From: Lachnospiraceae bacterium
GTDB lineage: Bacteria > Bacillota > Clostridia > Lachnospirales > Lachnospiraceae
NCBI GenBank assembly: GCA_900757195.1
Contig: CAAEMZ010000025.1
Span: 1-62,771 of the forward strand
Length of the DNA stretch: 62,771 nucleotides
Direction: 5' to 3'
Position 1 is the first letter of the stretch, and every line of letters starts with the position of its first letter. The notes beneath the pieces were generated by a model. It made no database searches, had not been told where the DNA came from, and saw nothing but the letters and a program-made list of their open reading frames with translations. Positions 1 through 7,905 of this stretch are shown here, piece after piece. The position numbers were made by a program, and so were the translations under genes.

Positions 1-1
1 T

Positions 2-259
2 CCGCGGACAATGGAACCGGTTTATGTACCGAGAAATCCCCATGAAAAAGCCATGCAGCGGGCATTGATCCAGTACCGGAATCCAAAAAATTACGACCTC
101 GTCCGGGAAGCGCTGGAGACGGCGCATCGCACGGATTTGATCGGATTTGATAAAAAGTGCCTGATCCGTCCGAAACGCGGCGAACACACGAAACCGTTGG
201 AAAAGAAGCCGGTGAAAAAGAAAACGATTCGGAATGTACATAAGAGAAAACAGAAATAA
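2..259 (+). CDS. YgiQ-family radical SAM protein, C-terminal fragment
   Basis: The window opens inside this gene. The frame is open from base 2 and reads PRT-MEPVYVPRNPHEKAM, which resembles the C-terminal DUF3362 part of YgiQ/UPF0313 radical SAM proteins, a family of unknown biological role. The radical SAM core with its CX3CX2C motif would lie upstream of the window. The protein ends in a very basic tail rich in Lys, seen in many family members. The Met at base 11 is internal, not the start. The next gene begins 9 bases after the stop, so they may share a transcript. The family assignment rests on about 85 residues. Confidence 0.8.
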   Translation, partial: PRTMEPVYVPRNPHEKAMQRALIQYRNPKNYDLVREALETAHRTDLIGFDKKCLIRPKRGEHTKPLEKKPVKKKTIRNVHKRKQK

Positions 260-268
260 GGTGTTAAA

Positions 269-847
269 ATGGGAAATTCCAAACTGGAAAAGGGAACCTG
301 GGGATATATTGAAGAATGGAAGAAGAAAAAATTAATAACGATTTTTTTATGGGCGCTGTTCATTCTGGCCTTTATAGGAATTCCTGAGTTGATTTTTCAC
401 AGCAGATATAATGCATTTACCATTGCGGGAATTGTTATGGTCCTTCCGGCAGCCCGCGAGGTGGTTCAATATATATCTATGTTGAAATTTCACAGTGGCA
501 GTAAAGAAGAATATATGGCGGTTGAAGAAATCGTCCGTGGAAAGGACTGGCTGCTTCTGCTGGCAGATATAGTGGCTGCCGGGGAAACAGGGCATATGGT
601 TTTAAATATGGCTGTCATCTGCAACGGGAACATCTATGGCTACGCGCCAAAGCAGAGTAAAAGCAGGGATGAAATCGAAGCCTGTCTGACCGATATCCTT
701 TCCGGGGAAAATAGTTATAAACGGCCGGTCGTCCATGAAGACTTCCGGGAATTTGAAGAAATGGTGATGATGCTGGCAGCCAATGAACCGTCCAGGCCTT
801 CGGAGACCCACTGTATTTCCGAGCGGATCAAAGCCGTTTCCATGTAA
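269..847 (+). CDS. Small membrane protein of unknown function
   Basis: A 192-residue protein that I cannot place in a named family. Two hydrophobic stretches near the N-terminus (about residues 23-42 and 49-66) follow a Lys-rich segment, suggesting two membrane passes, with a soluble C-terminal part of about 120 residues inside the cell. The start ATG follows the ygiQ-like stop by 9 bases with a GGTG ribosome-binding sequence. The gene ends 14 bases before the pseudouridine synthase gene, so it sits in a co-directional run. Nothing indicates a catalytic function. Confidence 0.75.
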   Translation: MGNSKLEKGTWGYIEEWKKKKLITIFLWALFILAFIGIPELIFHSRYNAFTIAGIVMVLPAAREVVQYISMLKFHSGSKEEYMAVEEIVRGKDWLLLLADIVAAGETGHMVLNMAVICNGNIYGYAPKQSKSRDEIEACLTDILSGENSYKRPVVHEDFREFEEMVMMLAANEPSRPSETHCISERIKAVSM

Positions 848-861
848 AAACAGAGGTATTT

Positions 862-1827
862 ATGCAAAAATTTATGGTTACACCCAACGAAGCGGGACAA
901 CGTCTGGACAAGCTCCTGTTCAAATATCTGAATCAGGCGCCGAAAAGCTTTGTCTACAAAATGCTCCGCAAGAAAAATATTACATTAAACCACAAAAAAT
1001 GTGACGGATCCGAAAAGACGGCGGTCGGTGATGAGGTCACCTTCTGGCTGTCCGACGATACCATCGAAAAATTCCGGGAAAGCCGGAGCTTTCATCGGGT
1101 AGAATCCCACTTTAAGGTCGTTTTTGAAGATGAAGATATTCTGGCGGTCAATAAGCCGTCGGGACTTTTATCCCAGAAGGCGGCGCCGGAAGATATTTCT
1201 GTCAATGAAGAAGCGATCAGTTATCTTCTGAATCACGGGGTTCTTACCGAAAAATCTCTGGAAGTTTTCAGGCCTTCTGTCTGTCATCGCCTTGACAGGA
1301 ACACGAGCGGTCTTATAATTGTCGGCAAAAGTCTTGCCGGACTTCAGCGGATGTCCGAAGTTTTAAAAGAACGGACCGCCAAAAAATACTATCTCTGCCT
1401 GGTCGAGGGGGTTATCCGGGAAAATGCCCATATCCGGGGTTATCTTATAAAAGACGGGATCACCAACCGGGTCCGGGTATCCGAAAAAGAAATCAGCGGC
1501 GGGCATCGGATTGAAACCTGCTATGAACCGGTGGGAGATAATGGAGAATATACACTTTTAAAGGTTGAGCTGATTACCGGACGGACCCATCAGATCCGTG
1601 CCCATCTGGCCGCAGACGGTCATGCCATCGTCGGTGACGGCAAATACGGTACAGAAAAAATCAATGATATTTTCAGACGCCGCTATCATCTGAAGCATCA
1701 GCTCCTTCATTCCTGGCGGATGTCTGTTGACGGCAGAGAGATGACGGCGCCGGTATGGCCGGAATTTGAAAAGATACTTAAGGGGGAACATCTGTGGTCG
1801 ATTTACACGGACTTGCAGAAAAATTAA
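862..1827 (+). CDS. RluA-family 23S rRNA/tRNA pseudouridine synthase
   Basis: A cytoplasmic enzyme that isomerises uridine to pseudouridine in structured RNA. The 321-residue protein has an N-terminal S4-like RNA-binding domain (about residues 10-65) followed by the RluA catalytic domain. The signature HRLDRNTSG is at about residues 142-150, making D145 the expected catalytic Asp. The motif GRTHQIRAHL lies further on. Which of RluB/C/D-like targets it modifies cannot be told from sequence. Its 3' end overlaps queG by 34 bases, so both are probably translated from one mRNA and both act on RNA modification. Confidence 0.92.
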   Translation: MQKFMVTPNEAGQRLDKLLFKYLNQAPKSFVYKMLRKKNITLNHKKCDGSEKTAVGDEVTFWLSDDTIEKFRESRSFHRVESHFKVVFEDEDILAVNKPSGLLSQKAAPEDISVNEEAISYLLNHGVLTEKSLEVFRPSVCHRLDRNTSGLIIVGKSLAGLQRMSEVLKERTAKKYYLCLVEGVIRENAHIRGYLIKDGITNRVRVSEKEISGGHRIETCYEPVGDNGEYTLLKVELITGRTHQIRAHLAADGHAIVGDGKYGTEKINDIFRRRYHLKHQLLHSWRMSVDGREMTAPVWPEFEKILKGEHLWSIYTDLQKN

Positions 1828-2714
1828 AGATTGATGATATGGCGGTCTGCGGGGCGGAAAAGTTTTCCGAAGTCGAAGCCATTCTGAAAAAGGATATGAA
1901 ACTGGGGATCCTGCCGCCTTTCACAGATCTGGATATACGAAAACGGGTGTGTCCGGAGGAAACGCTGGCAGGTGCGGCCGGTTTTATTGTGATTCTGGAG
2001 CATTATACGCCGGAAACCTATAAAAAGCGGACAGGTCTCTATGGAAATATTTCTCCGGCAGCCAGCGGCGAAGATTATCACCGGACTGTGGGCAAAAAGC
2101 TGAACCGTCTGGTGGAAGAACTGATGGCAGCCGACCCGGAAGGCACATATCTGGCCTACGTGGATAATTCTCCTTTTTCAGAAAAACATGTGGCGATTCG
2201 TGCAGGCCTCGGGCGGCTCATGCACAATGGCCTTTTTTATTCAAGAAAGTTTGGTTCCCGGTGCTATATCGGCCTCATTCTCACGGACCGGAATCCGGAA
2301 TTTTTCGGGATGGCGCCGAGAAAGGATCATGAAGACGGCTGGTTTGACCGCTGCAGGACCTGCAGCGCCTGTGAACGCCTCTGTCCGGGAGGCGCGATTA
2401 CGGCCGAAGGGATGAACAGCTACCGGTGTGTTTCCTATCTCACTCAGAAAAAAGAAGGACTGACACCGGAGGAAGCCAAAAATATGGGGACACAGATTTA
2501 CGGCTGTGACATCTGTCAGAAAGTCTGTCCTTTAAATCCGCCGATACCTCCGGAATATGAAACCGGAAGAGAAGTGGACCTGGAAGAGCTGCTCGCCATG
2601 AGCAACCGACAGTTTAAAGCCGCCTATCAGCACACGGCGGCCGCCTGGCGTGGAAAAAAGCAGCTTCAGAAAAATGCGGAAATCGTCAAAAGAAATATAA
2701 TGGAGAAACAGTAA
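1794..2714 (+). CDS. queG: Epoxyqueuosine reductase QueG
   Basis: Cobalamin-dependent iron-sulfur enzyme that reduces epoxyqueuosine to queuosine at the wobble position of tRNA, the last step of the pathway. The protein (306 residues) has the N-terminal DUF1730-like region, then two ferredoxin-type 4Fe-4S motifs: CRTCSACERLCP (C187, C190, C193, C197) and CDICQKVCP (C238, C241, C245). The start is GTG at 1794, chosen because AGGGGG lies 7 bases upstream; it overlaps the previous gene. The C-terminal HEAT-like extension of longer homologues is missing, as in many Firmicutes. The stop overlaps the recU start (TAATG). Confidence 0.93.
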   Translation: MVDLHGLAEKLKIDDMAVCGAEKFSEVEAILKKDMKLGILPPFTDLDIRKRVCPEETLAGAAGFIVILEHYTPETYKKRTGLYGNISPAASGEDYHRTVGKKLNRLVEELMAADPEGTYLAYVDNSPFSEKHVAIRAGLGRLMHNGLFYSRKFGSRCYIGLILTDRNPEFFGMAPRKDHEDGWFDRCRTCSACERLCPGGAITAEGMNSYRCVSYLTQKKEGLTPEEAKNMGTQIYGCDICQKVCPLNPPIPPEYETGREVDLEELLAMSNRQFKAAYQHTAAAWRGKKQLQKNAEIVKRNIMEKQ

Positions 2715-3244
2715 TGGCAACTTGGAATTCCAGAGGTCTCCGGGGTTCGGAACTGGAGGAACTCATTAATCTGACAAATGAAAAATACCGGGAGAAAAAG
2801 CTGGCGCTGATTCAGAAAATACCGACGCCGATCAAGCCGATTCAGATTGATAAAACGACGCGGCATATTACACTGGCTTATTTCGACCAGCGGAGTACTG
2901 TGGACTATATCGGCACTGTCCAGGGCGTGCCTGTGTGCTTTGATGCCAAAGAATGTCGTTCCCGGACCTTTCCGATCCAGAATATTCACGAACATCAGAT
3001 TCTGTTCATGCAGGATTTTGAAGAACAGGGCGGCATCGCCTTTCTGCTCATCTGTTTTTCCGGAGAAGGACGGTATTTTTACCTGCCCTTTGACCGGCTG
3101 GCAGATTTCTGGAACCGTTCGAAAACCGGACATGCCAAAAGTTTTCATATTGAAGAACTGGACAGTGAATTCGAAATCAAATGTTCCGGATACTATTTAA
3201 ATTACCTGCCTGCCATCCAGAAGGATTTGAATCAAAGGCCTTGA
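2714..3244 (+). CDS. recU: Holliday junction resolvase RecU
   Basis: Firmicutes-type endonuclease that resolves Holliday junctions in recombination and repair. The 176-residue protein starts with the conserved RGLRGSELEELIN region, followed by the nuclease core STVDY...FDAKE. In Bacillus RecU the second motif reads FEAKE; here the acidic residue is Asp instead of Glu, a conservative change. The downstream FPIQNIHEHQ also matches the family. Translation is coupled to queG through a TAATG overlap. The stop codon lies inside the -35 box of the his promoter, so the two transcription units abut. Confidence 0.93.
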   Translation: MATWNSRGLRGSELEELINLTNEKYREKKLALIQKIPTPIKPIQIDKTTRHITLAYFDQRSTVDYIGTVQGVPVCFDAKECRSRTFPIQNIHEHQILFMQDFEEQGGIAFLLICFSGEGRYFYLPFDRLADFWNRSKTGHAKSFHIEELDSEFEIKCSGYYLNYLPAIQKDLNQRP

Positions 3245-3268
3245 CAATGATCGACAGGATGATATAAT
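3241..3268 (+). promoter_or_regulatory. Sigma-A promoter of the his operon
   Basis: A perfect TTGACA at 3241-3246, a 16-base spacer and a perfect TATAAT at 3263-3268. The -35 box overlaps the recU stop codon. The predicted leader of about 70 bases before hisZ is too short for a T-box riboswitch, and I see no attenuator in it. Confidence 0.85.
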
Positions 3269-3343
3269 GAAATGAGTTTTATATGCTAATTTAGTAGCAC
3301 GTTAATATATTAAAGTATTCAGACAGGAAATGAGGATTTAAAA

Positions 3344-4540
3344 ATGAAAGAAAGACTTATACATACACCGGAAGGGGTACGCGATATTTATAATGGGGAA
3401 TGTGCCCGTAAAAACCGTCTGTCCGAACGCATGAAAAGTGTCCTGAAATCCTATGGTTACCGGGATATCCAGACACCGACCTTTGAATTTTTTGATATTT
3501 TCAATCAGGACAAGGGTTCCCTGCCATCGAACCAGATGTACAAATTTTTCGACAGAGAAGGCAATACGCTGGTTCTCCGGCCGGATATTACCCCGTCGAT
3601 TGCCAGGGCCGTGAGCAAATATTTCCATGAAGAAAATTTCTCCATGCGTTTTTCCTATACGGGAAATATTTTCATTAACAATTCCAGTCTTCAGGGACGG
3701 ATGAAGGAATCCACCCAGATGGGCGCCGAGCTGATCGGAGACCAGAGCATTGATGCGGACGCGGAGATGATTGCACTGGCTGTCCGTCTGCTTCTGGCCG
3801 CCGGCCTGACCGAATTCCAGATTGATGTGGGCCATGTGGGATTTTTCAAAGGCCTCATCGAAGAATGTGGCATGAATGAGGAAACGGAACAGACCCTCCG
3901 GGAACTTATTGAAAATAAAAATTATTTCGGTGTGGAGGCCATGACAGATAATCCGGCGTTGATTCGGCTGCCGAAGCTTTTTGGTTCTCAGGAGATTTTA
4001 AAAGAAGCCAAACGTCTGACATCAAATATGAAGGCGCTCAGCGCCATCACCCGTCTGGAACGACTCTATGAAATACTCGGTATTTACGGTCTCCAGAAAT
4101 ACGTCACCTTCGACCTTGGAATGTTGACCCAGTACGATTATTATACCGGCGTGATTTTCCGCGGCTATACCTACGGCACCGGTGATGCCGTCGTTAAAGG
4201 CGGCCGCTACGACACGCTGCTTCAGAAATTCGGAAAGGATGCGGCATCGGTCGGTCTCGCTGTTGTGGTCGATGAGCTTTTAAATGCCCTCAGCCGTCAG
4301 AAGGTTGAGATGGAAGAGGATGTCTCTGTAACGATGGTCCTCTATGGCGATTCTGTGTTCCCGGAAGCTTTTAAGAAGGCGGAAGCCCTGCGTGAAACGG
4401 GGGTCTGTGTACAGATGAACCATATGGAAGCCGGAATCGGCCTGGAAGCTTATATGGATTATGCGCGGCGTTTCGGAATTCAAACCATTTTTTATTTGAA
4501 TGATGCCGGTGAAACAAAAATTTTGGAGGTGGAACCATGA
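3344..4540 (+). CDS. hisZ: ATP phosphoribosyltransferase regulatory subunit HisZ
   Basis: HisZ is a catalytically inactive histidyl-tRNA synthetase paralogue that forms a complex with short-form HisG, needed for activity and histidine feedback. The 398-residue protein starts TPEGVRDIYNGECARK and keeps class II synthetase motif 2-like segments (LVLRPDITPSIAR), but lacks the anticodon-binding part expected in a true HisRS, and it lies directly before hisG. The ATG overlap with hisG (ATGA at 4537-4540) implies translational coupling and equal dosage of the two subunits. Confidence 0.93.
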   Translation: MKERLIHTPEGVRDIYNGECARKNRLSERMKSVLKSYGYRDIQTPTFEFFDIFNQDKGSLPSNQMYKFFDREGNTLVLRPDITPSIARAVSKYFHEENFSMRFSYTGNIFINNSSLQGRMKESTQMGAELIGDQSIDADAEMIALAVRLLLAAGLTEFQIDVGHVGFFKGLIEECGMNEETEQTLRELIENKNYFGVEAMTDNPALIRLPKLFGSQEILKEAKRLTSNMKALSAITRLERLYEILGIYGLQKYVTFDLGMLTQYDYYTGVIFRGYTYGTGDAVVKGGRYDTLLQKFGKDAASVGLAVVVDELLNALSRQKVEMEEDVSVTMVLYGDSVFPEAFKKAEALRETGVCVQMNHMEAGIGLEAYMDYARRFGIQTIFYLNDAGETKILEVEP

Positions 4541-5172
4541 GGTATTTAACTTTTGCTCTGGCAAAAGGCCGTCTGGCTAAAACGACGCTGTCTTACCTGG
4601 AACAGATTGGCATCGAGATGGAAGAAATGAAAGATCCGGATACCCGGAAACTGATTTTCGTCAATGAAGATCTGAAAATAAAAATGTTTTTATCCAAAGC
4701 TTCCGATGTACCGACCTATGTCGAATACGGTGCGGCGGATATCGGTGTTGTCGGCAAGGATACGATCCTTGAAGAAGGCCGCAAGCTTTATGAGGTCATG
4801 GACCTTGGCTTCGGCAAATGCCGTATGTGTGTCTGCGGACCGGAAAACGCCCGGGAACTTCTGAAACACCAGCAGCTCATCCGCGTAGCTTCCAAATATC
4901 CGAACATTGCCAAAGACTACTTTAATAATATGAAACACCAGACCGTAGAAATCATCAAGCTTCATGGATCCGTGGAACTGGCGCCGATCGTCGGTCTTTC
5001 CGAGGTTATTGTGGATATCGTTGAAACGGGGACAACCCTTAAGGAAAACGGCCTGATGGTTCTTGAAGAGATCTGTCCGCTGTCAGCCCGTGTCGTTGTC
5101 AATCAGGTGAGCATGAAGATGGAAAATGAACGAATTACCCAAATTTTAAATGATTTAAAAAAAGTGCTGTGA
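4537..5172 (+). CDS. hisG: ATP phosphoribosyltransferase, short form HisG
   Basis: First step of histidine synthesis: condenses ATP with PRPP to phosphoribosyl-ATP. At 211 residues it is the short form, lacking the C-terminal regulatory domain, which explains the adjacent hisZ. Visible family features are the N-terminal FALAKGRL, the GxxDIGVVGKD segment and the PRPP-binding stretch EVIVDIVETGTTLKENGL. The start overlaps the hisZ stop. A gap of 69 bases before hisD holds a possible internal promoter. Confidence 0.95.
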   Translation: MRYLTFALAKGRLAKTTLSYLEQIGIEMEEMKDPDTRKLIFVNEDLKIKMFLSKASDVPTYVEYGAADIGVVGKDTILEEGRKLYEVMDLGFGKCRMCVCGPENARELLKHQQLIRVASKYPNIAKDYFNNMKHQTVEIIKLHGSVELAPIVGLSEVIVDIVETGTTLKENGLMVLEEICPLSARVVVNQVSMKMENERITQILNDLKKVL

Positions 5173-5187
5173 AAAAAATAACATGAT

Positions 5188-5216
5188 TTTACATTTTTTG
5201 TGAAATCTGGTATATT
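5188..5216 (+). promoter_or_regulatory. Possible internal promoter before hisD
   Basis: TTTACA at 5188-5193, a 17-base spacer and TATATT at 5211-5216, in the only sizeable gap inside the his operon. This could boost hisD and downstream genes. It is a sequence match only and may be a chance hit in an AT-rich gap. Confidence 0.45.
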
Positions 5217-5241
5217 AAAATAAAAGACCGGAGAGATGAAT

Positions 5242-6537
5242 ATGAAAAAAATTAAACTGACCAAGGATGCCATTGAAGGACTTTTGGACAATCTGCTGAA
5301 ACGGAGCCCGAATAATTACGGGCAGTACACGGAAGCCGTGGATGCTATTGTGAGCCATGTAAAAAAAGACGGGGATGCCGCCGTATTTAACTATACGAAA
5401 CAGTTCGACGGTGCCGAAATCAATGCCGGAAACATCCGGGTGACACCGGAAGAAATCGAAGCAGCCTACAATGAGGTTTCGGAAGATGTTCTGGAGGTGA
5501 TCCGAAAAGCGATCGTCAATATACGCACCTATCATGAAAAGCAGAAGCAGTACAGCTGGTTCGATTCCCAGCCAAACGGAACGATTCTCGGACAGAAGGT
5601 AACGCCTTTAACCCGGGTCGGTGTCTATGTGCCCGGTGGAAAAGCCGCCTATCCATCCTCTGTACTGATGAATATCCTTCCGGCAAAGGTTGCCGGCGTG
5701 GAAGAGATTGTGATGGTGACACCGCCTGGAAAAGACGGAAAAGTAAATCCGGGAACACTTGTCGCTGCCCATGAAGCCGGCGCCGATGTCGTTTATAAAG
5801 TCGGCGGAGCCCAGGCCGTGGCAGCTCTGGCCTTCGGGACAGAATCGATTCCGAAAGTGGATAAAATCGTCGGACCGGGAAATATTTTTGTGGCCCTGGC
5901 AAAGAAAGCTGTTTACGGCTATGTGAGCATTGATTCCATCGCCGGACCGAGCGAGATTCTCGTCATCGCTGACGAGACAGCGAATCCGCGCTATGTGGCA
6001 GCCGACCTGCTGTCCCAGGCCGAACATGATGAACTGGCCTCAGCGATCCTTGTTACGACCAGTGAAGCTCTGGCCGATGCGGTTTCCGAAGAAGTGGATG
6101 GTTTTGTGGAAGTCCTTTCCAGAAAATCAATCCTTGAAAAGTCTCTGGAAAATTACGGTTATATCCTTATCGCAGAGGATTTGAATCAGGCCGTGGACAT
6201 TGCCAACGAAATTGCTTCCGAACATCTGGAAATCGTAACAAAAAATCCATTTGAAGTCATGACTCGGATTAAAAATGCCGGTGCGATATTCCTGGGTGAA
6301 TACAGTTCCGAACCGTTGGGCGATTATTTTGCCGGACCAAATCATGTGCTTCCGACCAACGGTACAGCAAAATTTTTCTCACCGCTCAGCGTGGATGATT
6401 TTATCAAAAAATCCAGCATTATTTATTATTCCAGACAGGCTCTGGAGCCGGTTAAAGATGACATTATAAAATTTGCAGAATCCGAATCTCTGACGGCTCA
6501 TGCCAATTCCATCAGAGTTCGTTTTGAACAGCAGTAG
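5242..6537 (+). CDS. hisD: Histidinol dehydrogenase HisD
   Basis: Last enzyme of histidine synthesis: oxidises L-histidinol to L-histidine in two NAD-dependent steps, using Zn. The 431-residue protein carries the family blocks VGVYVPGGKAAYPSSVLM, KVDKIVGPGNIFV, IAGPSEILVIAD and the metal-site region SQAEHDELA, and near the C-terminus SEHLEI and GPNHVLPT. An ATG at 5236 is also in frame, but the ribosome-binding sequence GGAGAG directly abuts it, so the ATG at 5242 with a 6-base spacing is preferred. Confidence 0.95.
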   Translation: MKKIKLTKDAIEGLLDNLLKRSPNNYGQYTEAVDAIVSHVKKDGDAAVFNYTKQFDGAEINAGNIRVTPEEIEAAYNEVSEDVLEVIRKAIVNIRTYHEKQKQYSWFDSQPNGTILGQKVTPLTRVGVYVPGGKAAYPSSVLMNILPAKVAGVEEIVMVTPPGKDGKVNPGTLVAAHEAGADVVYKVGGAQAVAALAFGTESIPKVDKIVGPGNIFVALAKKAVYGYVSIDSIAGPSEILVIADETANPRYVAADLLSQAEHDELASAILVTTSEALADAVSEEVDGFVEVLSRKSILEKSLENYGYILIAEDLNQAVDIANEIASEHLEIVTKNPFEVMTRIKNAGAIFLGEYSSEPLGDYFAGPNHVLPTNGTAKFFSPLSVDDFIKKSSIIYYSRQALEPVKDDIIKFAESESLTAHANSIRVRFEQQ

Positions 6538-6562
6538 TATACACACAAAGGGGGAAAGACGG

Positions 6563-7153
6563 ATGGATATCCGTAATGCAGCAGTTTCCAGAGTTACTGG
6601 TGAAACTCAGATTGAAATAAAAATTTGCCTGGATGGCACGGGAAAATGCGAGGCAGCTACGGGCATAGGTTTTTTTGACCATATGCTCAACAGCTTCGCA
6701 AGACATGGTCTCTTTGACTTATCCGTAAACGTTCAGGGGGATTTGGATGTGGACAGCCACCACACCATCGAAGATACAGGCATTGTCCTCGGGGAAGCGA
6801 TCCGCCAGGCCCTGGGCAGTAAAAAGGGGATTAAGCGTTTTGGCTCCTTTATTCTTCCGATGGATGAGACTCTGGTACTGGCTTCCCTGGATTTGTCCGG
6901 ACGGCCTTACCTCGGCTTCGATTTACCGCTGACGGTGGATCGGGTCGGCGCCATGGATACGGAAATGGTCCGTGAATTTTTCTATGCCGTTTCCTATAGC
7001 TGTGGAATGAACCTTCATATAAAACTTCTGGATGGACAGAATAACCATCATATCATCGAGGCCGCCTTTAAAGCATTTGCAAAAGCCCTTGATGAAGCTG
7101 TATCTTATGACCCACGTATCCAGGACGTCTTATCGACAAAGGGTGCGCTCTAA
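6563..7153 (+). CDS. hisB: Imidazoleglycerol-phosphate dehydratase HisB
   Basis: Mn-dependent dehydratase converting imidazole glycerol phosphate to imidazole acetol phosphate. The 196-residue protein is the single-domain form, without a histidinol phosphatase domain. The metal-binding repeats are present: GFFDHMLNSFARHG, DSHHTIEDTGI and NNHHIIEAAFKAFA. The ATG at 6563 is preceded by AAAGGGGGAAAG, which decides the start; an in-frame open stretch further upstream overlaps hisD and is ignored. Its substrate would need HisH and HisF, which are not encoded in this operon. Confidence 0.95.
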   Translation: MDIRNAAVSRVTGETQIEIKICLDGTGKCEAATGIGFFDHMLNSFARHGLFDLSVNVQGDLDVDSHHTIEDTGIVLGEAIRQALGSKKGIKRFGSFILPMDETLVLASLDLSGRPYLGFDLPLTVDRVGAMDTEMVREFFYAVSYSCGMNLHIKLLDGQNNHHIIEAAFKAFAKALDEAVSYDPRIQDVLSTKGAL

Positions 7154-7167
7154 AAGAAGGTGGTTTT

Positions 7168-7905
7168 ATGCAATTATATGCAGGTATTCATATTTCTGAC
7201 GGAAAATCCGTAAATCCAAACGATGTACACTATCTCAGAAACAGCATTATCACGCTTGACCCGGTAAAACTGGCGCTTCACTGGCAGGAAAAGGGCGCGA
7301 CATGGCTTCATGTCATCGACCTGGATGCCGTGGCGATGGGCTATCCGGTCAACGAAGAAACTCTCAAAAATATCCTGGATGTGGTTCATATCCCGGTTCA
7401 GTACGGCGGCGGCCTGAGAAACATTAAGGATATTGACAGCCTTCTGAATATGGGCGTCTCCAGGGTCATTATCAGCACGGAAGCGATCCGGAATCCTAAT
7501 TTTCTGAAGGAAGCGCTCCAGATTTTCGGTCCGGAGCGGATCGTTGTCGGCATTGATGCGGATAAAGGCATGATTAATGCGGAGGGTCCCGGGAAGATCA
7601 GCAACTTCAACCCGCTGACTCTGGCTCAGCAGCTCGAGCGTTCCGGCGTGCAGACGGTCCTCTATCGGGATGTTGTGTGCGAGAACCGGGTCAAGGGACC
7701 GGATATTGAAAATACAGAGGTGCTTATTGAAAAAACCAATCTGGATATTATTTATGCCGGAGGTATTGCATCACTGAATGATTTGAAACAGATGAAAGCG
7801 ATCGGCGCAAACGGTGTGATGATCGGCGCCGCATTATATACAAACAAAATAAAGCTCGAAGAAGCTGTAACTATGTATGAACGAGGTGGACAGGGTGAAA
7901 TATAA
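7168..7905 (+). CDS. hisA: HisA-family TIM barrel with a changed active site
   Basis: By position and overall similarity this is HisA, the isomerase that opens the ribose ring of ProFAR. The 245-residue barrel keeps the phosphate-site glycines (QYGGGLRN near residues 78-85 and AGGIASL near 187-193) and one of the two catalytic aspartates (GID, D130). The other, the first-strand Asp at position 8 in characterised HisA, is His here (AGIHISDGK), and the Thr of the LYTD segment is Arg (LYRDV, R167). Those residues are important in studied HisA proteins. It may be a divergent isomerase, a changed activity or a non-catalytic paralogue. Ribosome-binding sequence AGAAGGTGG precedes the ATG. Confidence 0.75.
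   Translation: MQLYAGIHISDGKSVNPNDVHYLRNSIITLDPVKLALHWQEKGATWLHVIDLDAVAMGYPVNEETLKNILDVVHIPVQYGGGLRNIKDIDSLLNMGVSRVIISTEAIRNPNFLKEALQIFGPERIVVGIDADKGMINAEGPGKISNFNPLTLAQQLERSGVQTVLYRDVVCENRVKGPDIENTEVLIEKTNLDIIYAGGIASLNDLKQMKAIGANGVMIGAALYTNKIKLEEAVTMYERGGQGEI

Noticed and set aside
3269..3343. T-box or histidine attenuator in the hisZ leader, and a T-box before alaS.
   Set aside because: The predicted leaders are only about 70-75 bases, too short for a T-box, and I find neither the conserved T-box sequence nor a His-rich leader peptide.
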